This document shows, piece after piece, positions 10,322 to 17,440 of a stretch of 57,397 nt of DNA. The stretch covers positions 1 through 57,397 of the forward strand of contig CAIUVX010000049.1 in the NCBI GenBank assembly GCA_903902705.1, in the 5' to 3' direction. The notes beneath the pieces are model-generated. The model ran no database searches. It was not told the origin of the DNA and saw only the letters and a list, made by a program, of their open reading frames with translations. A program made the translations under genes and the position numbers. The number at the start of each line of letters is the position of its first letter. The stretch's first letter is position 1. Origin of the DNA: an uncultured Methylococcales bacterium. GTDB taxonomy: Bacteria; Pseudomonadota; Gammaproteobacteria; Methylococcales; Methylomonadaceae.

Positions 10322-11418
10322 TTCCAGCGGCTTATGCTGTGTTAAATATGGCGGCAGTTACCCATAATATGCAAAAAGTGCGTGAATACGCACCCAATTC
10401 TAAGATTATGGCGGTAATTAAAGCTAATGCTTATGGGCATGGCGCGTTGCGACTCGCTCACTTTTTAGAGGAAGAAGTTGATGGCTTTGCGGTGGCGCGT
10501 GGCGATGAAGGGATACGCTTGCGTATCTCAGGGGTGCAAAAGCGCATTGTGGTGTTAGAAGGCTTTACTTGCGCGGAAGAATTGGATAAATTGCTGGTAT
10601 ATCAATTAGATGCGGTGGTGCATTCATTCGCTCAGTTAACTATTTTTGAAACCATAATAGAGCAAGAAAAAATAGCCGTGTGGTTAAAATTGGATACAGG
10701 GATGAATCGTTTAGGCTTTAAAGCGGCCGAGTTGCAGGGTGTTTATTCACGGTTACTAAACTGTTTCGTTATTAAGCATCCCATTAATTTGATGACTCAT
10801 TTAGCCAATGCCGATGATAAAAGCGATGCAATGACGGACAAACAAATTGCGTTATTTAATGACACGCTGGCTAAATTGACACCTAAACTAGGCTCTGATA
10901 ATGAGCGTAGCATTGCTAATTCAGCGGGGATTTTGGCATGGCAACAATCCTTAACTCATTGGGTGCGACCAGGAATTATGCTGTATGGCATTTCTCCATT
11001 TGCTGACGCGACGGGTGAGCAGCTAGGTTTAAAGCCGATTATGAGTTTACATTCCCGTTTGATTGCCGTTAAACCGATAGCAAAAGGTGATACTGTAGGG
11101 TATGGCGGTAGCTGGGTGTGTGAACAAGACACTTTGCTGGGTGTGGTGGCGATTGGTTATGCAGATGGTTATCCACGCTATGCCAGCACAGGTACGCCAG
11201 TGCTAGTCAATGGGCAGCGTGTGTCCTTGGTTGGACGAGTGTCTATGGATATGATTACTGTTGATTTAGGCGTGCAATCTAACGCCAAAGCAGGCGATGC
11301 AGTGACTTTATGGGGTGATGGTTTGCCTGTCGAAGAAATCGCCTTACGCGCCAATACGATTCCTTACACCTTGGTGTGCGGCGTGACTCAGCGAGTACGG
11401 CAAATTGAGGCGATTTAA
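10318..11418 (+). CDS. alr: Alanine racemase
   Basis: This PLP enzyme interconverts L- and D-alanine for peptidoglycan. The PLP lysine is in MAVIKANAYGHG near residue 34. The catalytic tyrosine is in the VGYGGSWV region and the substrate-binding block is RVSMDMITVDLG. VRPGIMLYGISPF marks the middle. The length of 366 aa is standard. The start codon overlaps the dnaB stop, so translation is coupled. The repeat element at 11419-11680 begins directly after the alr stop codon and probably supplies its transcription terminator. No anomalies in the coding sequence were seen. Confidence 0.97.
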   Translation: MIPAAYAVLNMAAVTHNMQKVREYAPNSKIMAVIKANAYGHGALRLAHFLEEEVDGFAVARGDEGIRLRISGVQKRIVVLEGFTCAEELDKLLVYQLDAVVHSFAQLTIFETIIEQEKIAVWLKLDTGMNRLGFKAAELQGVYSRLLNCFVIKHPINLMTHLANADDKSDAMTDKQIALFNDTLAKLTPKLGSDNERSIANSAGILAWQQSLTHWVRPGIMLYGISPFADATGEQLGLKPIMSLHSRLIAVKPIAKGDTVGYGGSWVCEQDTLLGVVAIGYADGYPRYASTGTPVLVNGQRVSLVGRVSMDMITVDLGVQSNAKAGDAVTLWGDGLPVEEIALRANTIPYTLVCGVTQRVRQIEAI

Positions 11419-11680
11419 GGAGTAAAACAGCTTTAGCTGTTTTATAAACCAATAGCTAAATCTATTGGACTCCCTATTCCAAAGAGTTTACGTCATTGCG
11501 GCATGGACTGCCGCAATCCAGAAGCCAAGGATGGTATAGCTAATCAAAACCCTCGCTACGCTCTCCCTATAACTGGATACCCGCATCCATGCTGGAATGA
11601 CAGCGTTTTTTAGCTGAATGGTGAATACTTTCATAGTCTCTTTAGCTATTGGCTAAAAAAAGCTAAAGCTTTTTGACTCC
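11419..11680. mobile_element. MITE-like non-autonomous element with ~40-bp terminal inverted repeats
   Basis: The left end 11419-11460 and right end 11641-11680 are imperfect inverted repeats. Both start GGAGT and share AAGCTTTAGCT and CCAATAGCTAAA, with few mismatches. Nested inside is a second pair of arms, GTCATTGCGGCATGGACTGC at 11493 and its inverse ending ...CATGCTGGAATGAC at about 11602. These belong to the 'GTCATTCC-GGCATGGAT' family of dispersed palindromes. There is no transposase gene. A GATTT on both flanks could be a target duplication, but the exact ends are uncertain. It begins at the base after the alr stop codon. Confidence 0.65.
11425..11444 (+). terminator. Terminator-like hairpin after alr
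   Basis: AAAACAGC (11425-11432) pairs with GCTGTTTT (11437-11444) across the loop TTTA, seven bases beyond the alr stop. It is part of the left end of the MITE-like element, which would thus supply the terminator of dnaB-alr. Confidence 0.6.
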
Positions 11681-11959
11681 AGATTTGACCCACCTACCAC
11701 ATTCTCTCCCACAAACCTCCATCAAACAAACCACTGTTTTATAAAGTCTTTAACGCACACAAAGCCCATTGATCACCGTTCATAAAACCAAAAACCACGC
11801 GGCAAATCCTCAAAAACTCTCCTACAGCTTTCCCTTTAGCCGCAGAACACAAAGGGCTAAGATATGCCCAACGATATAAAACAAAAATTTAAATAAACTC
11901 AACAGCGTGTCAGCCATTGCGGCAACGCTATACCAAACAACTTCCAAGAGGAAAAAAAC
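11681..11959 (+). other. Leader region of the LRAT gene, no gene seen
   Basis: About 280 bases lie between the repeat element and the LRAT gene. I see no open frame with coding character and no recognisable promoter. AGAGG at 11948-11952 is the ribosome-binding site of the next gene. Confidence 0.45.
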
Positions 11960-12625
11960 ATGAACATCGGAGACCACCTAGTCACCCCAAGAACAGGCTA
12001 CACCCATCACGGCATATACATTGGTAATGGAGAAGTTATCCATTACTCAGGTTTTGCCAATGGACAGTCCACAGGCACAATCTGCATCACCTCCGTTAAA
12101 GCCTTTGCTAACGGTCATGATGTGAGTGTCAGAGAACACTTTTTCCGCCGTTACGATGGAAAAGAAACCGTCGAACGCGCTCACAGGCGTTTAGGCGAGG
12201 ACTGGTACAATGTCCTCATCAACAACTGCGAGCATTTCGTCAACTGGTGCGTCAATGGCTTGCACAGTAGTAATCAGGTTAATAACTTGATAGCGGCTAT
12301 TTCAAGTGCGTACAACACGGCTAACGAAAGTAAGCAACTACCGAAAACAGCACAAGCCTTGGCAGGTGTTGTGGCAGGGCGCGTGGTTCAAAAAGAAGTT
12401 GAACGCCAAGTAACGCAAGCGGTTGTTAAATCCGTAGTCAGCAAGACTGCGGGTATAGCGGCTGGCACGAGCATGGCAACAACTGGAGCAGGTGCGGCAA
12501 CGACCTCACTATTGTCTAGCAGTTTTGTTGCTGCCGTACCCGCAGCACCTGTTCTAGCACCTCTCATAGTTGCTGTGGGAGTGGGATATGTTGTATCGAA
12601 AGTCTTTGATTGCTTTGGGGATTGA
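11960..12625 (+). CDS. LRAT-domain (NlpC/P60-fold) acyltransferase-like protein with hydrophobic C-terminus
   Basis: The first ~105 residues are an LRAT/H-rev107 domain: HHGIYIGNGEVIHY (catalytic His16, second His28) and NNCEHFVNWC (nucleophile Cys90). In eukaryotes this fold moves or removes acyl chains on phospholipids or retinol. Bacterial members are mostly uncharacterised, and some act as phospholipid-acting effectors. From about residue 120 the protein has an Ala/Val/Gly-rich tail with two likely membrane-inserting segments (AVVKSVVSKTAGIAAGTSMATTGAG and APLIVAVGVGYVVSKVF), which suits action at a membrane. All three catalytic residues are present. The gene has a good AGAGG site and G+C near that of the core genome, unlike the very AT-rich genes that follow. 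It is the first gene of the accessory island after alr. Confidence 0.8.
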   Translation: MNIGDHLVTPRTGYTHHGIYIGNGEVIHYSGFANGQSTGTICITSVKAFANGHDVSVREHFFRRYDGKETVERAHRRLGEDWYNVLINNCEHFVNWCVNGLHSSNQVNNLIAAISSAYNTANESKQLPKTAQALAGVVAGRVVQKEVERQVTQAVVKSVVSKTAGIAAGTSMATTGAGAATTSLLSSSFVAAVPAAPVLAPLIVAVGVGYVVSKVFDCFGD

Positions 12626-12685
12626 TTTTATCAGTCTCTCTTGTCATGATGACTCAATGACATAACCCACGCATTCAGTCAGCAG

Positions 12686-12707
12686 TCAAAAGCGTTATAG
12701 CTTTTGA
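12686..12707 (+). terminator. Weak hairpin after the LRAT gene
   Basis: TCAAAAGC pairs with GCTTTTGA across a 6-base loop, but is followed by TTGTTG rather than a T-run. It may end the LRAT transcript and separate it from the kinase operon. Confidence 0.35.
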
Positions 12708-12753
12708 TTGTTGCGGTTATAATTCAAACCATTACAATAAAAGGATAAGTTTA

Positions 12754-15060
12754 ATGTTATCTCCCAATAGCTTTGTTCCATTTAATACAGACCTTGTAAA
12801 GTCGGCTAAACAAGGAGAACTTTCAGCTATGTGTCAATTGGCATATTTATATTACGATGGACGAACAATAAAAAAGGATTACAGCGAAGCCGCTAAATGG
12901 TTTGAAAAAATCATTAATTACATTCCTGATTCAGAATTACAATATTCATATAATGAAATCAAAGACGCACAATTAAAAGCGCAATATAATTTAGCAGAAT
13001 GTTATTTTAAGCAAAACCAAGATAATGAAGCAGTAATATGTTTGGAAAAACTAGAGCAAGAAGATGATTCAAGAAAAGATATTCATCTTGGCGAATTTTC
13101 TAATGTAATATCATGGAAAGAGAGAGCCTTAGAAAAATTAGCTTATTGTTATTTTGAAGGACGTGGTGTCGAAAAATGCCCTGCAAAAGCAGCCGAATTA
13201 CTTAAAGAGTTAATTGTACAACTGCAAACATTAATACAGCCTTTAAAAAGCCATTCTAGCCTGTCAAGAATAAGTCGAAATTTAGCAATATGTTATTCTA
13301 CAGGTAAATACCTTGAGAAAAATTATGATGAAGCAGCTAAATATTTTGCATTAGCAAATGCAGAAATAGAATTAGGTATTTGTCACCATTATGGATATGG
13401 AAATTTAGAAAAAAATAATGAATTAGCTATTAATTTCTTTGAATCCGCTTTAAAAGAAAATACATCTGGCATTAGCTATTTATGGTTAGCTTATCTCGAA
13501 TATCTTAAAAATGAAGCCGAAATAAAGGCTATTTTCACAAGAGAATTATCTATATTTGGCTATCGTAATCCTAATTTAACTGATAAAGAAAATGAATATA
13601 TTATTTCTAATATTTTCGCTAAGCCTAGCATAACAGATAAAGAAAAATATAATATAGATAAAGAAGAAAAACGCCTAGATGAAATATATAAAAAAATAAG
13701 CAGCATTGATGGAAAAATAAGCAAAGCCGCTTATGATTTATTTATCACTGATAATAATTTTTTTAATGAAAAATATGTTGAATTAATAGACTTTATCTTT
13801 CCCGAAGAGATATTTAAATTTTTAGCAAGTAGCCATACTTCATCATATAAAGTCGTTTTAGCATTTTACTACATCTGTAAAAATGACAAAAAAAAATCAT
13901 TAGCTATTTTAGAGAATGCAGAAGCAAATAATGATATTTTTGCAAGTCGCCTACTTGGATTACATTACGAAAAATCAAAGGAATTTGACGAATCAATTAA
14001 GCATTTTGAAAAAGTCAAACAAAATTTTTCTTATAAGTCATGTTATGAAGATAATATTAAAAAAGAATGTTATGATTTGGCTGATAGAAAAATAGAGCTT
14101 ATTGAATACAAGTATAAACTAGAAGAAATAATTCAACAAAAAGAATCATTGCAAAATAGGATGGAAAAATTAGTATCAAACTTTACGCATAATTTAGGAA
14201 ATTTTTTCCCAGATATTATTTATCAAGTTGCTGAACGCTGGAAAAATAACCCTGAATGTCGCAAAGATGTCTTATTACTGCATGAAGCGTATCATTCAGA
14301 AATTATCATCAAATTACAAGGCGAATTATTACGCCAACGCTACACAAATAACGACCCTGAAAAATTTCGCAATTTTATTAGAAGTTGTCGCCGACTGCCC
14401 AATAATGCCGATAATACTAAATCTATCGAAGATATTTTAGATTATGCGGCAAGCAGAGCAACAGCGCGTTTTCTTAATCAGCATTATGCAGGTCTTAATA
14501 CCATTCGTGATAACATTTTGGCTAAAAAAGGCGTAGATATTAATGCCTTAAAACAGAAGTTTGAAGATGATATATTACTTAATAAATCATCACGCCCTAT
14601 AGCATGGATTAATGAAAACCTGCGTCCTATTCAAATAATAGAAATAAGCCCTCTATGGAAAAAAGTGTGTATCCTTGCAGTAAGTCATGCCGAAGCCTTA
14701 TTGTTTGGTTATTTTTCAGAAATACTGTTTAATGCCTTTAAATATGCAGACCACGATAAAGATGAATTTTTAACCTTGGTTTTTGATGAGTCTGTTATCA
14801 ACAACAAAACTTATTTAGCCTGTAGCTGGAAAAATCCAGTGAAAGACAAAATCCCACTGCTAGGAACAGGCGAAGGTTTAGATGGTATTCAAGAAGATTT
14901 AAAACAATTAAATGACACCGAAAACCCAGAACAAAGTTTATTAGTTCAACAACAAAATAATCAATTTCAAGTTACCTTGTTTTTTAACAAAGACTTGTTA
15001 ATTGATGATTTACCAATTTTAACCAGAAAAAGAAAAATGATAGAGGCGAATCATGCTTAA
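12754..15060 (+). CDS. Sel1-repeat sensor fused to a divergent histidine kinase
   Basis: Residues ~12-235 and ~365-425 contain Sel1/TPR-like units: CQLAYLYYDGRTIKKDYSEAAKWFEK, LAYCYFEGRGVEKCPAKAAELL, LGICHHYGYGNLEKNNELAINFFE, LGLHYEKSKEFDESIKHFEK. A coiled linker (~445-475) leads to FTHNLGNFFP, with His479 as the probable phosphoacceptor. An ATPase domain follows: N-box EILFNAFKYADHDKDE at ~656-671 and G-box GTGEGLDGI at 704-712. No membrane segment exists, so this is a cytosolic sensor in which the repeats presumably bind a ligand or partner. It is very AT-rich. It has a good AAGGA site and overlaps the response-regulator gene by 8 bases, so the two are coupled. The layout resembles the kinase DtcA of Detocs defence systems, though the repeats here are Sel1-type. 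Kinase activity is inferred. Confidence 0.8.
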   Translation: MLSPNSFVPFNTDLVKSAKQGELSAMCQLAYLYYDGRTIKKDYSEAAKWFEKIINYIPDSELQYSYNEIKDAQLKAQYNLAECYFKQNQDNEAVICLEKLEQEDDSRKDIHLGEFSNVISWKERALEKLAYCYFEGRGVEKCPAKAAELLKELIVQLQTLIQPLKSHSSLSRISRNLAICYSTGKYLEKNYDEAAKYFALANAEIELGICHHYGYGNLEKNNELAINFFESALKENTSGISYLWLAYLEYLKNEAEIKAIFTRELSIFGYRNPNLTDKENEYIISNIFAKPSITDKEKYNIDKEEKRLDEIYKKISSIDGKISKAAYDLFITDNNFFNEKYVELIDFIFPEEIFKFLASSHTSSYKVVLAFYYICKNDKKKSLAILENAEANNDIFASRLLGLHYEKSKEFDESIKHFEKVKQNFSYKSCYEDNIKKECYDLADRKIELIEYKYKLEEIIQQKESLQNRMEKLVSNFTHNLGNFFPDIIYQVAERWKNNPECRKDVLLLHEAYHSEIIIKLQGELLRQRYTNNDPEKFRNFIRSCRRLPNNADNTKSIEDILDYAASRATARFLNQHYAGLNTIRDNILAKKGVDINALKQKFEDDILLNKSSRPIAWINENLRPIQIIEISPLWKKVCILAVSHAEALLFGYFSEILFNAFKYADHDKDEFLTLVFDESVINNKTYLACSWKNPVKDKIPLLGTGEGLDGIQEDLKQLNDTENPEQSLLVQQQNNQFQVTLFFNKDLLIDDLPILTRKRKMIEANHA

Positions 15061-16543
15061 TATATTATGGGTTGAGGATACTGATACTTTGATCCTAGAA
15101 AAACAACAAACTTGGTTTAGTGGCAGAGTGCCTGATTTAAAAACAAATTTTATTGATGCCATGAATGCCATTGATAAAAACTTAAATCAATATGATTTGG
15201 TGATATTAGATATTGATTTAGAAAATACACCACATACCGAAGAGGTCTCTAAAATTGCAAATTATTTTGGAAAAACAGAAACCGAATTTTTAAAAGAAAG
15301 TGGTGTATTTTTATTTTTACAATTAATAGAACAGGGTTTTGATAGAGAGCAAATTATATTTTTAACAGGCAATGCTGATGAAAATATTAGTCGTGTTGAT
15401 GAGCTACGCGAAGCCGCTGAACAAGATGATGATTCGTTATTCGATGAAATTTTTGCTGAAATACAAAAAGGTCTTAATGAAGACAAACGAAAAGAAATTG
15501 CGTCATTTATTGAAGAAGATAATATAAACGGTTTGTGCAATTCTCTCGAAAATTATTATGATGGCTTGCACAAGAACGAAGAAAAAGACACTTATAACCG
15601 ATTTTGTGACTCATTTAAAAAATCCCTTGTTTGTCCCCCGAAGGGAATTCACAAAGGATTAAATGTAACCAAGCATCTTAATGAATGGTTAGAAAAACAT
15701 GAGAAAAACACTTATTTAGTTCTAAGACGTGGAATTATTGAAGGCTGTAAATATCTGAAAAAACTCATCAAAGAAAATGATGATAATATTCAACTGAGAA
15801 GTTTTGTAAAAGGTACAAAGAAAAATAACCCCGTCATTGAAATATTGACCACTGATATTGAAAACTATCTCGATACTGTGGCGCAATTTTTACCAGTAAG
15901 AAAACCAGATGCAATTAATGAAGAATATCGGTTATTTTTAAGAACCTTGGTTCATGAATGGGAACAAAATATTGATCCACAAGAGCTACCAAGAGAAAAA
16001 TACGGTAGTGATATTCATACTTTTGCTTGGTTATCCAAACAAACACGAAACTGGGTATCTCATGCAAAATTGCTTGAACCATTAAACAGCGAAATAATCG
16101 CTTTTTTATTTTTGGTCAATATGCGGGCAATATTCAAGTTGCCTGTCGAAATACAAAGTTATGAGCAAATCTTATTAAAATGTATATCAAAAAACCCTGC
16201 TAACTTCATTGATAACGATGAATTAGAAGAGCGCATTAATGATTCTAAGATAAACGTTGATTCTATTTTAGAATCTATACCTTTAATAGAAAAAATAGAT
16301 AAATGTGGAAAGTTGGTAAATAGGGAAAAAACGTATTTTGAAAAGCGTTATTTTTCGGAGAAAATTAATGATATTTACCTACATAATACAGGAAAGACTA
16401 AAAATCATGATTATCAAGCCTTCTTGTTTCAACTTTTTTGGGCTAATCAACAAAACTATTTAGCAGACTTGACCGCCAATTCAGATGATTTTTTACCGAC
16501 ATTAGCACGGCATATTTATAACCGCAAAAACGCCGAGGAATAA
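15053..16543 (+). CDS. Response regulator with large C-terminal region bearing a HEPN-like R-N-x3-H motif
   Basis: Residues 1-~125 form a receiver domain: acidic pair E8-D9 (LWVEDT), phosphoacceptor D53 in LVILDIDL, and Thr105 in IIFLTGNADE. The usual conserved Lys is not obvious. The remaining ~370 residues match no DNA-binding output domain. Within them, RNWVSHAKLLEPLNSEIIAFLF has R332-N333...H337. This is the R-x4-H signature, with the favoured Asn after Arg, placed ahead of a long hydrophobic helix as in HEPN ribonucleases. The gene overlaps the kinase gene by 8 bases and is equally AT-rich. I infer that phosphorylation switches a HEPN-like effector, as phosphorelay switches the effector in Detocs. 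RNase activity is unproven and other helical-bundle folds are possible. Confidence 0.75.
   Translation: MLNILWVEDTDTLILEKQQTWFSGRVPDLKTNFIDAMNAIDKNLNQYDLVILDIDLENTPHTEEVSKIANYFGKTETEFLKESGVFLFLQLIEQGFDREQIIFLTGNADENISRVDELREAAEQDDDSLFDEIFAEIQKGLNEDKRKEIASFIEEDNINGLCNSLENYYDGLHKNEEKDTYNRFCDSFKKSLVCPPKGIHKGLNVTKHLNEWLEKHEKNTYLVLRRGIIEGCKYLKKLIKENDDNIQLRSFVKGTKKNNPVIEILTTDIENYLDTVAQFLPVRKPDAINEEYRLFLRTLVHEWEQNIDPQELPREKYGSDIHTFAWLSKQTRNWVSHAKLLEPLNSEIIAFLFLVNMRAIFKLPVEIQSYEQILLKCISKNPANFIDNDELEERINDSKINVDSILESIPLIEKIDKCGKLVNREKTYFEKRYFSEKINDIYLHNTGKTKNHDYQAFLFQLFWANQQNYLADLTANSDDFLPTLARHIYNRKNAEE
16505..16524 (+). repeat. Direct repeat copy 1, in the 3' end of the response-regulator gene
   Basis: GCACGGCATATTTATAACCG here recurs at 17020-17039 with one mismatch (19 of 20). 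The two copies bracket the Uma2-family gene, which suggests it entered, or the region duplicated, by recombination at this site. Confidence 0.65.
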
Positions 16544-16546
16544 AAA

Positions 16547-17017
16547 ATGCAATGGTCAGACGTGTTAAACGACAAAAGCTTAAGCAATTTACCTTACAAA
16601 ATCGAACTCAATGAATACGGACAAATTGTGATGTCACCCGCTTCCAATCAACATGGATTTTTACAGGTTGAAATCGCCTTTTTTTTACGCAGCAACAAAA
16701 CAGGAAAAGTCATCACCGAATGTTCAATTGATACACCCAAAGGGGTAAAAGTCGCCGATGTAGCTTGGGGATCAAATGATTTTTTTTCAAAAAATGGTTT
16801 GGCAACACCTTATCAATCTGCACCTGAATTATGTGTGGAGATTTTATCGCCCGCCAATTCAAAACAGGAAATCACTGAAAAAATTAACCTTTATCTGCAA
16901 CAAGGCGCGAAAGAAGTGTGGATTTGCAATCACAATGGCAACGTAGAAATTTATAAGCTGTCAGGAAAAATACCCAACTCGACTCTTTTTGATAATTTGC
17001 CGATAAAGTTTGAGTAG
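16547..17017 (+). CDS. Uma2-family (DUF820) nuclease-fold protein
   Basis: Uma2/DUF820 proteins have a PD-(D/E)xK restriction-endonuclease-like fold and are often multicopy in cyanobacteria and some gammaproteobacteria; their biological role is mostly unknown. Visible motifs are the N-terminal ...GQIVMSPAS, the catalytic Asp in VKVADVAW, Glu in PELCVEILSPAN, and the Lys region EKINLYLQQGAKEVWI. The length of 156 aa is slightly below the usual ~190, with the C-terminus short but complete. The start is supported by GAGG before the ATG, three bases after the response-regulator stop. The gene is bracketed by a 20-base direct repeat. It may belong to the island's defence content or be an independent insertion. 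Confidence 0.85.
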   Translation: MQWSDVLNDKSLSNLPYKIELNEYGQIVMSPASNQHGFLQVEIAFFLRSNKTGKVITECSIDTPKGVKVADVAWGSNDFFSKNGLATPYQSAPELCVEILSPANSKQEITEKINLYLQQGAKEVWICNHNGNVEIYKLSGKIPNSTLFDNLPIKFE

Positions 17018-17019
17018 TC

Positions 17020-17039
17020 GCACGACATATTTATAACCG
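17020..17039 (+). repeat. Direct repeat copy 2, downstream of the Uma2 gene
   Basis: GCACGACATATTTATAACCG matches 16505-16524 in 19 of 20 positions. In the same reading it encodes ARHIYNR-like residues of the response-regulator C-terminus, so it looks like a displaced remnant of that gene's 3' end. Confidence 0.65.
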
Positions 17040-17081
17040 TAGTTTTTCATAGAACTAAAAGCCACAGAATCAACTTTTTAA

Positions 17082-17276
17082 GTATTCAGGTATCATCAAG
17101 CACAAGGTGAGGCTATCGCTATTATTAATCATAATTTACCCACTGCGTATCTTGTTCCTGCTGATGTTTACGAACAACTTTTGGAAACACTAGAGAATTA
17201 TGAATTAGGTCAAATAGTTAAAGAACGACAAGCCGAAAAACACTTGGCAATCGAAGTTTCGCTTGATGACTTATAA
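17082..17276 (+). pseudogene. Phd/RelB-type antitoxin remnant
   Basis: The frame reads HQAQGEAIAIINHNLPTAYL, then VPADVYEQLLETLENYEL, then EVSLDDL and TAA at 17274. This is the characteristic C-terminal two-thirds of a Phd/YefM-like antitoxin of RelE-type modules. The N-terminal DNA-binding portion and start codon are missing: the frame is closed by a TAA at 17079-17081. The stop overlaps the toxin ATG at 17266 as in intact modules. Together with the deleted toxin this is a dead toxin-antitoxin locus. Confidence 0.8.
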
Positions 17277-17440
17277 ATTAAAGTTTCTGCCTAGTGCAAA
17301 AAAAGAATGGGATAAATTAGATAACAGCTTATCGGCTTGTGTATGAAGTGGATAATAAAGAAATAATTGTTTTTATTATTGCGGTGGGTAAAAGGGAAAA
17401 TAACAGTGTCTACGATAAAGCAAGAGATAGAAAAAAATAA
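17266..17440 (+). pseudogene. RelE-type toxin remnant with internal deletion
   Basis: It starts MTYKLKFLPSAKKEWDKLDNS, the standard RelE/ParE N-terminus. After the AACAG near 17330 the frame changes and the sequence continues YRLVYEVDNKEIIVFIIAVG then KRENNSVYDKARDRKK and TAA at 17438. About 40 central codons are missing and the two ends are out of frame, so no toxin can be made. The 3' end overlaps the start of the next gene in another frame, which is why I place that gene's start inside this remnant. Confidence 0.85.

Noticed and set aside
11419..11680. Possible CRISPR-like or tRNA-like structure from the repeated arms
   Set aside because: The repeats are inverted, not regularly spaced direct repeats, and no cloverleaf forms. 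No CRISPR array was seen anywhere in the window.
17367..17405. Upstream start of the Nudix-like gene
   Set aside because: These codons are the relE remnant in another frame.
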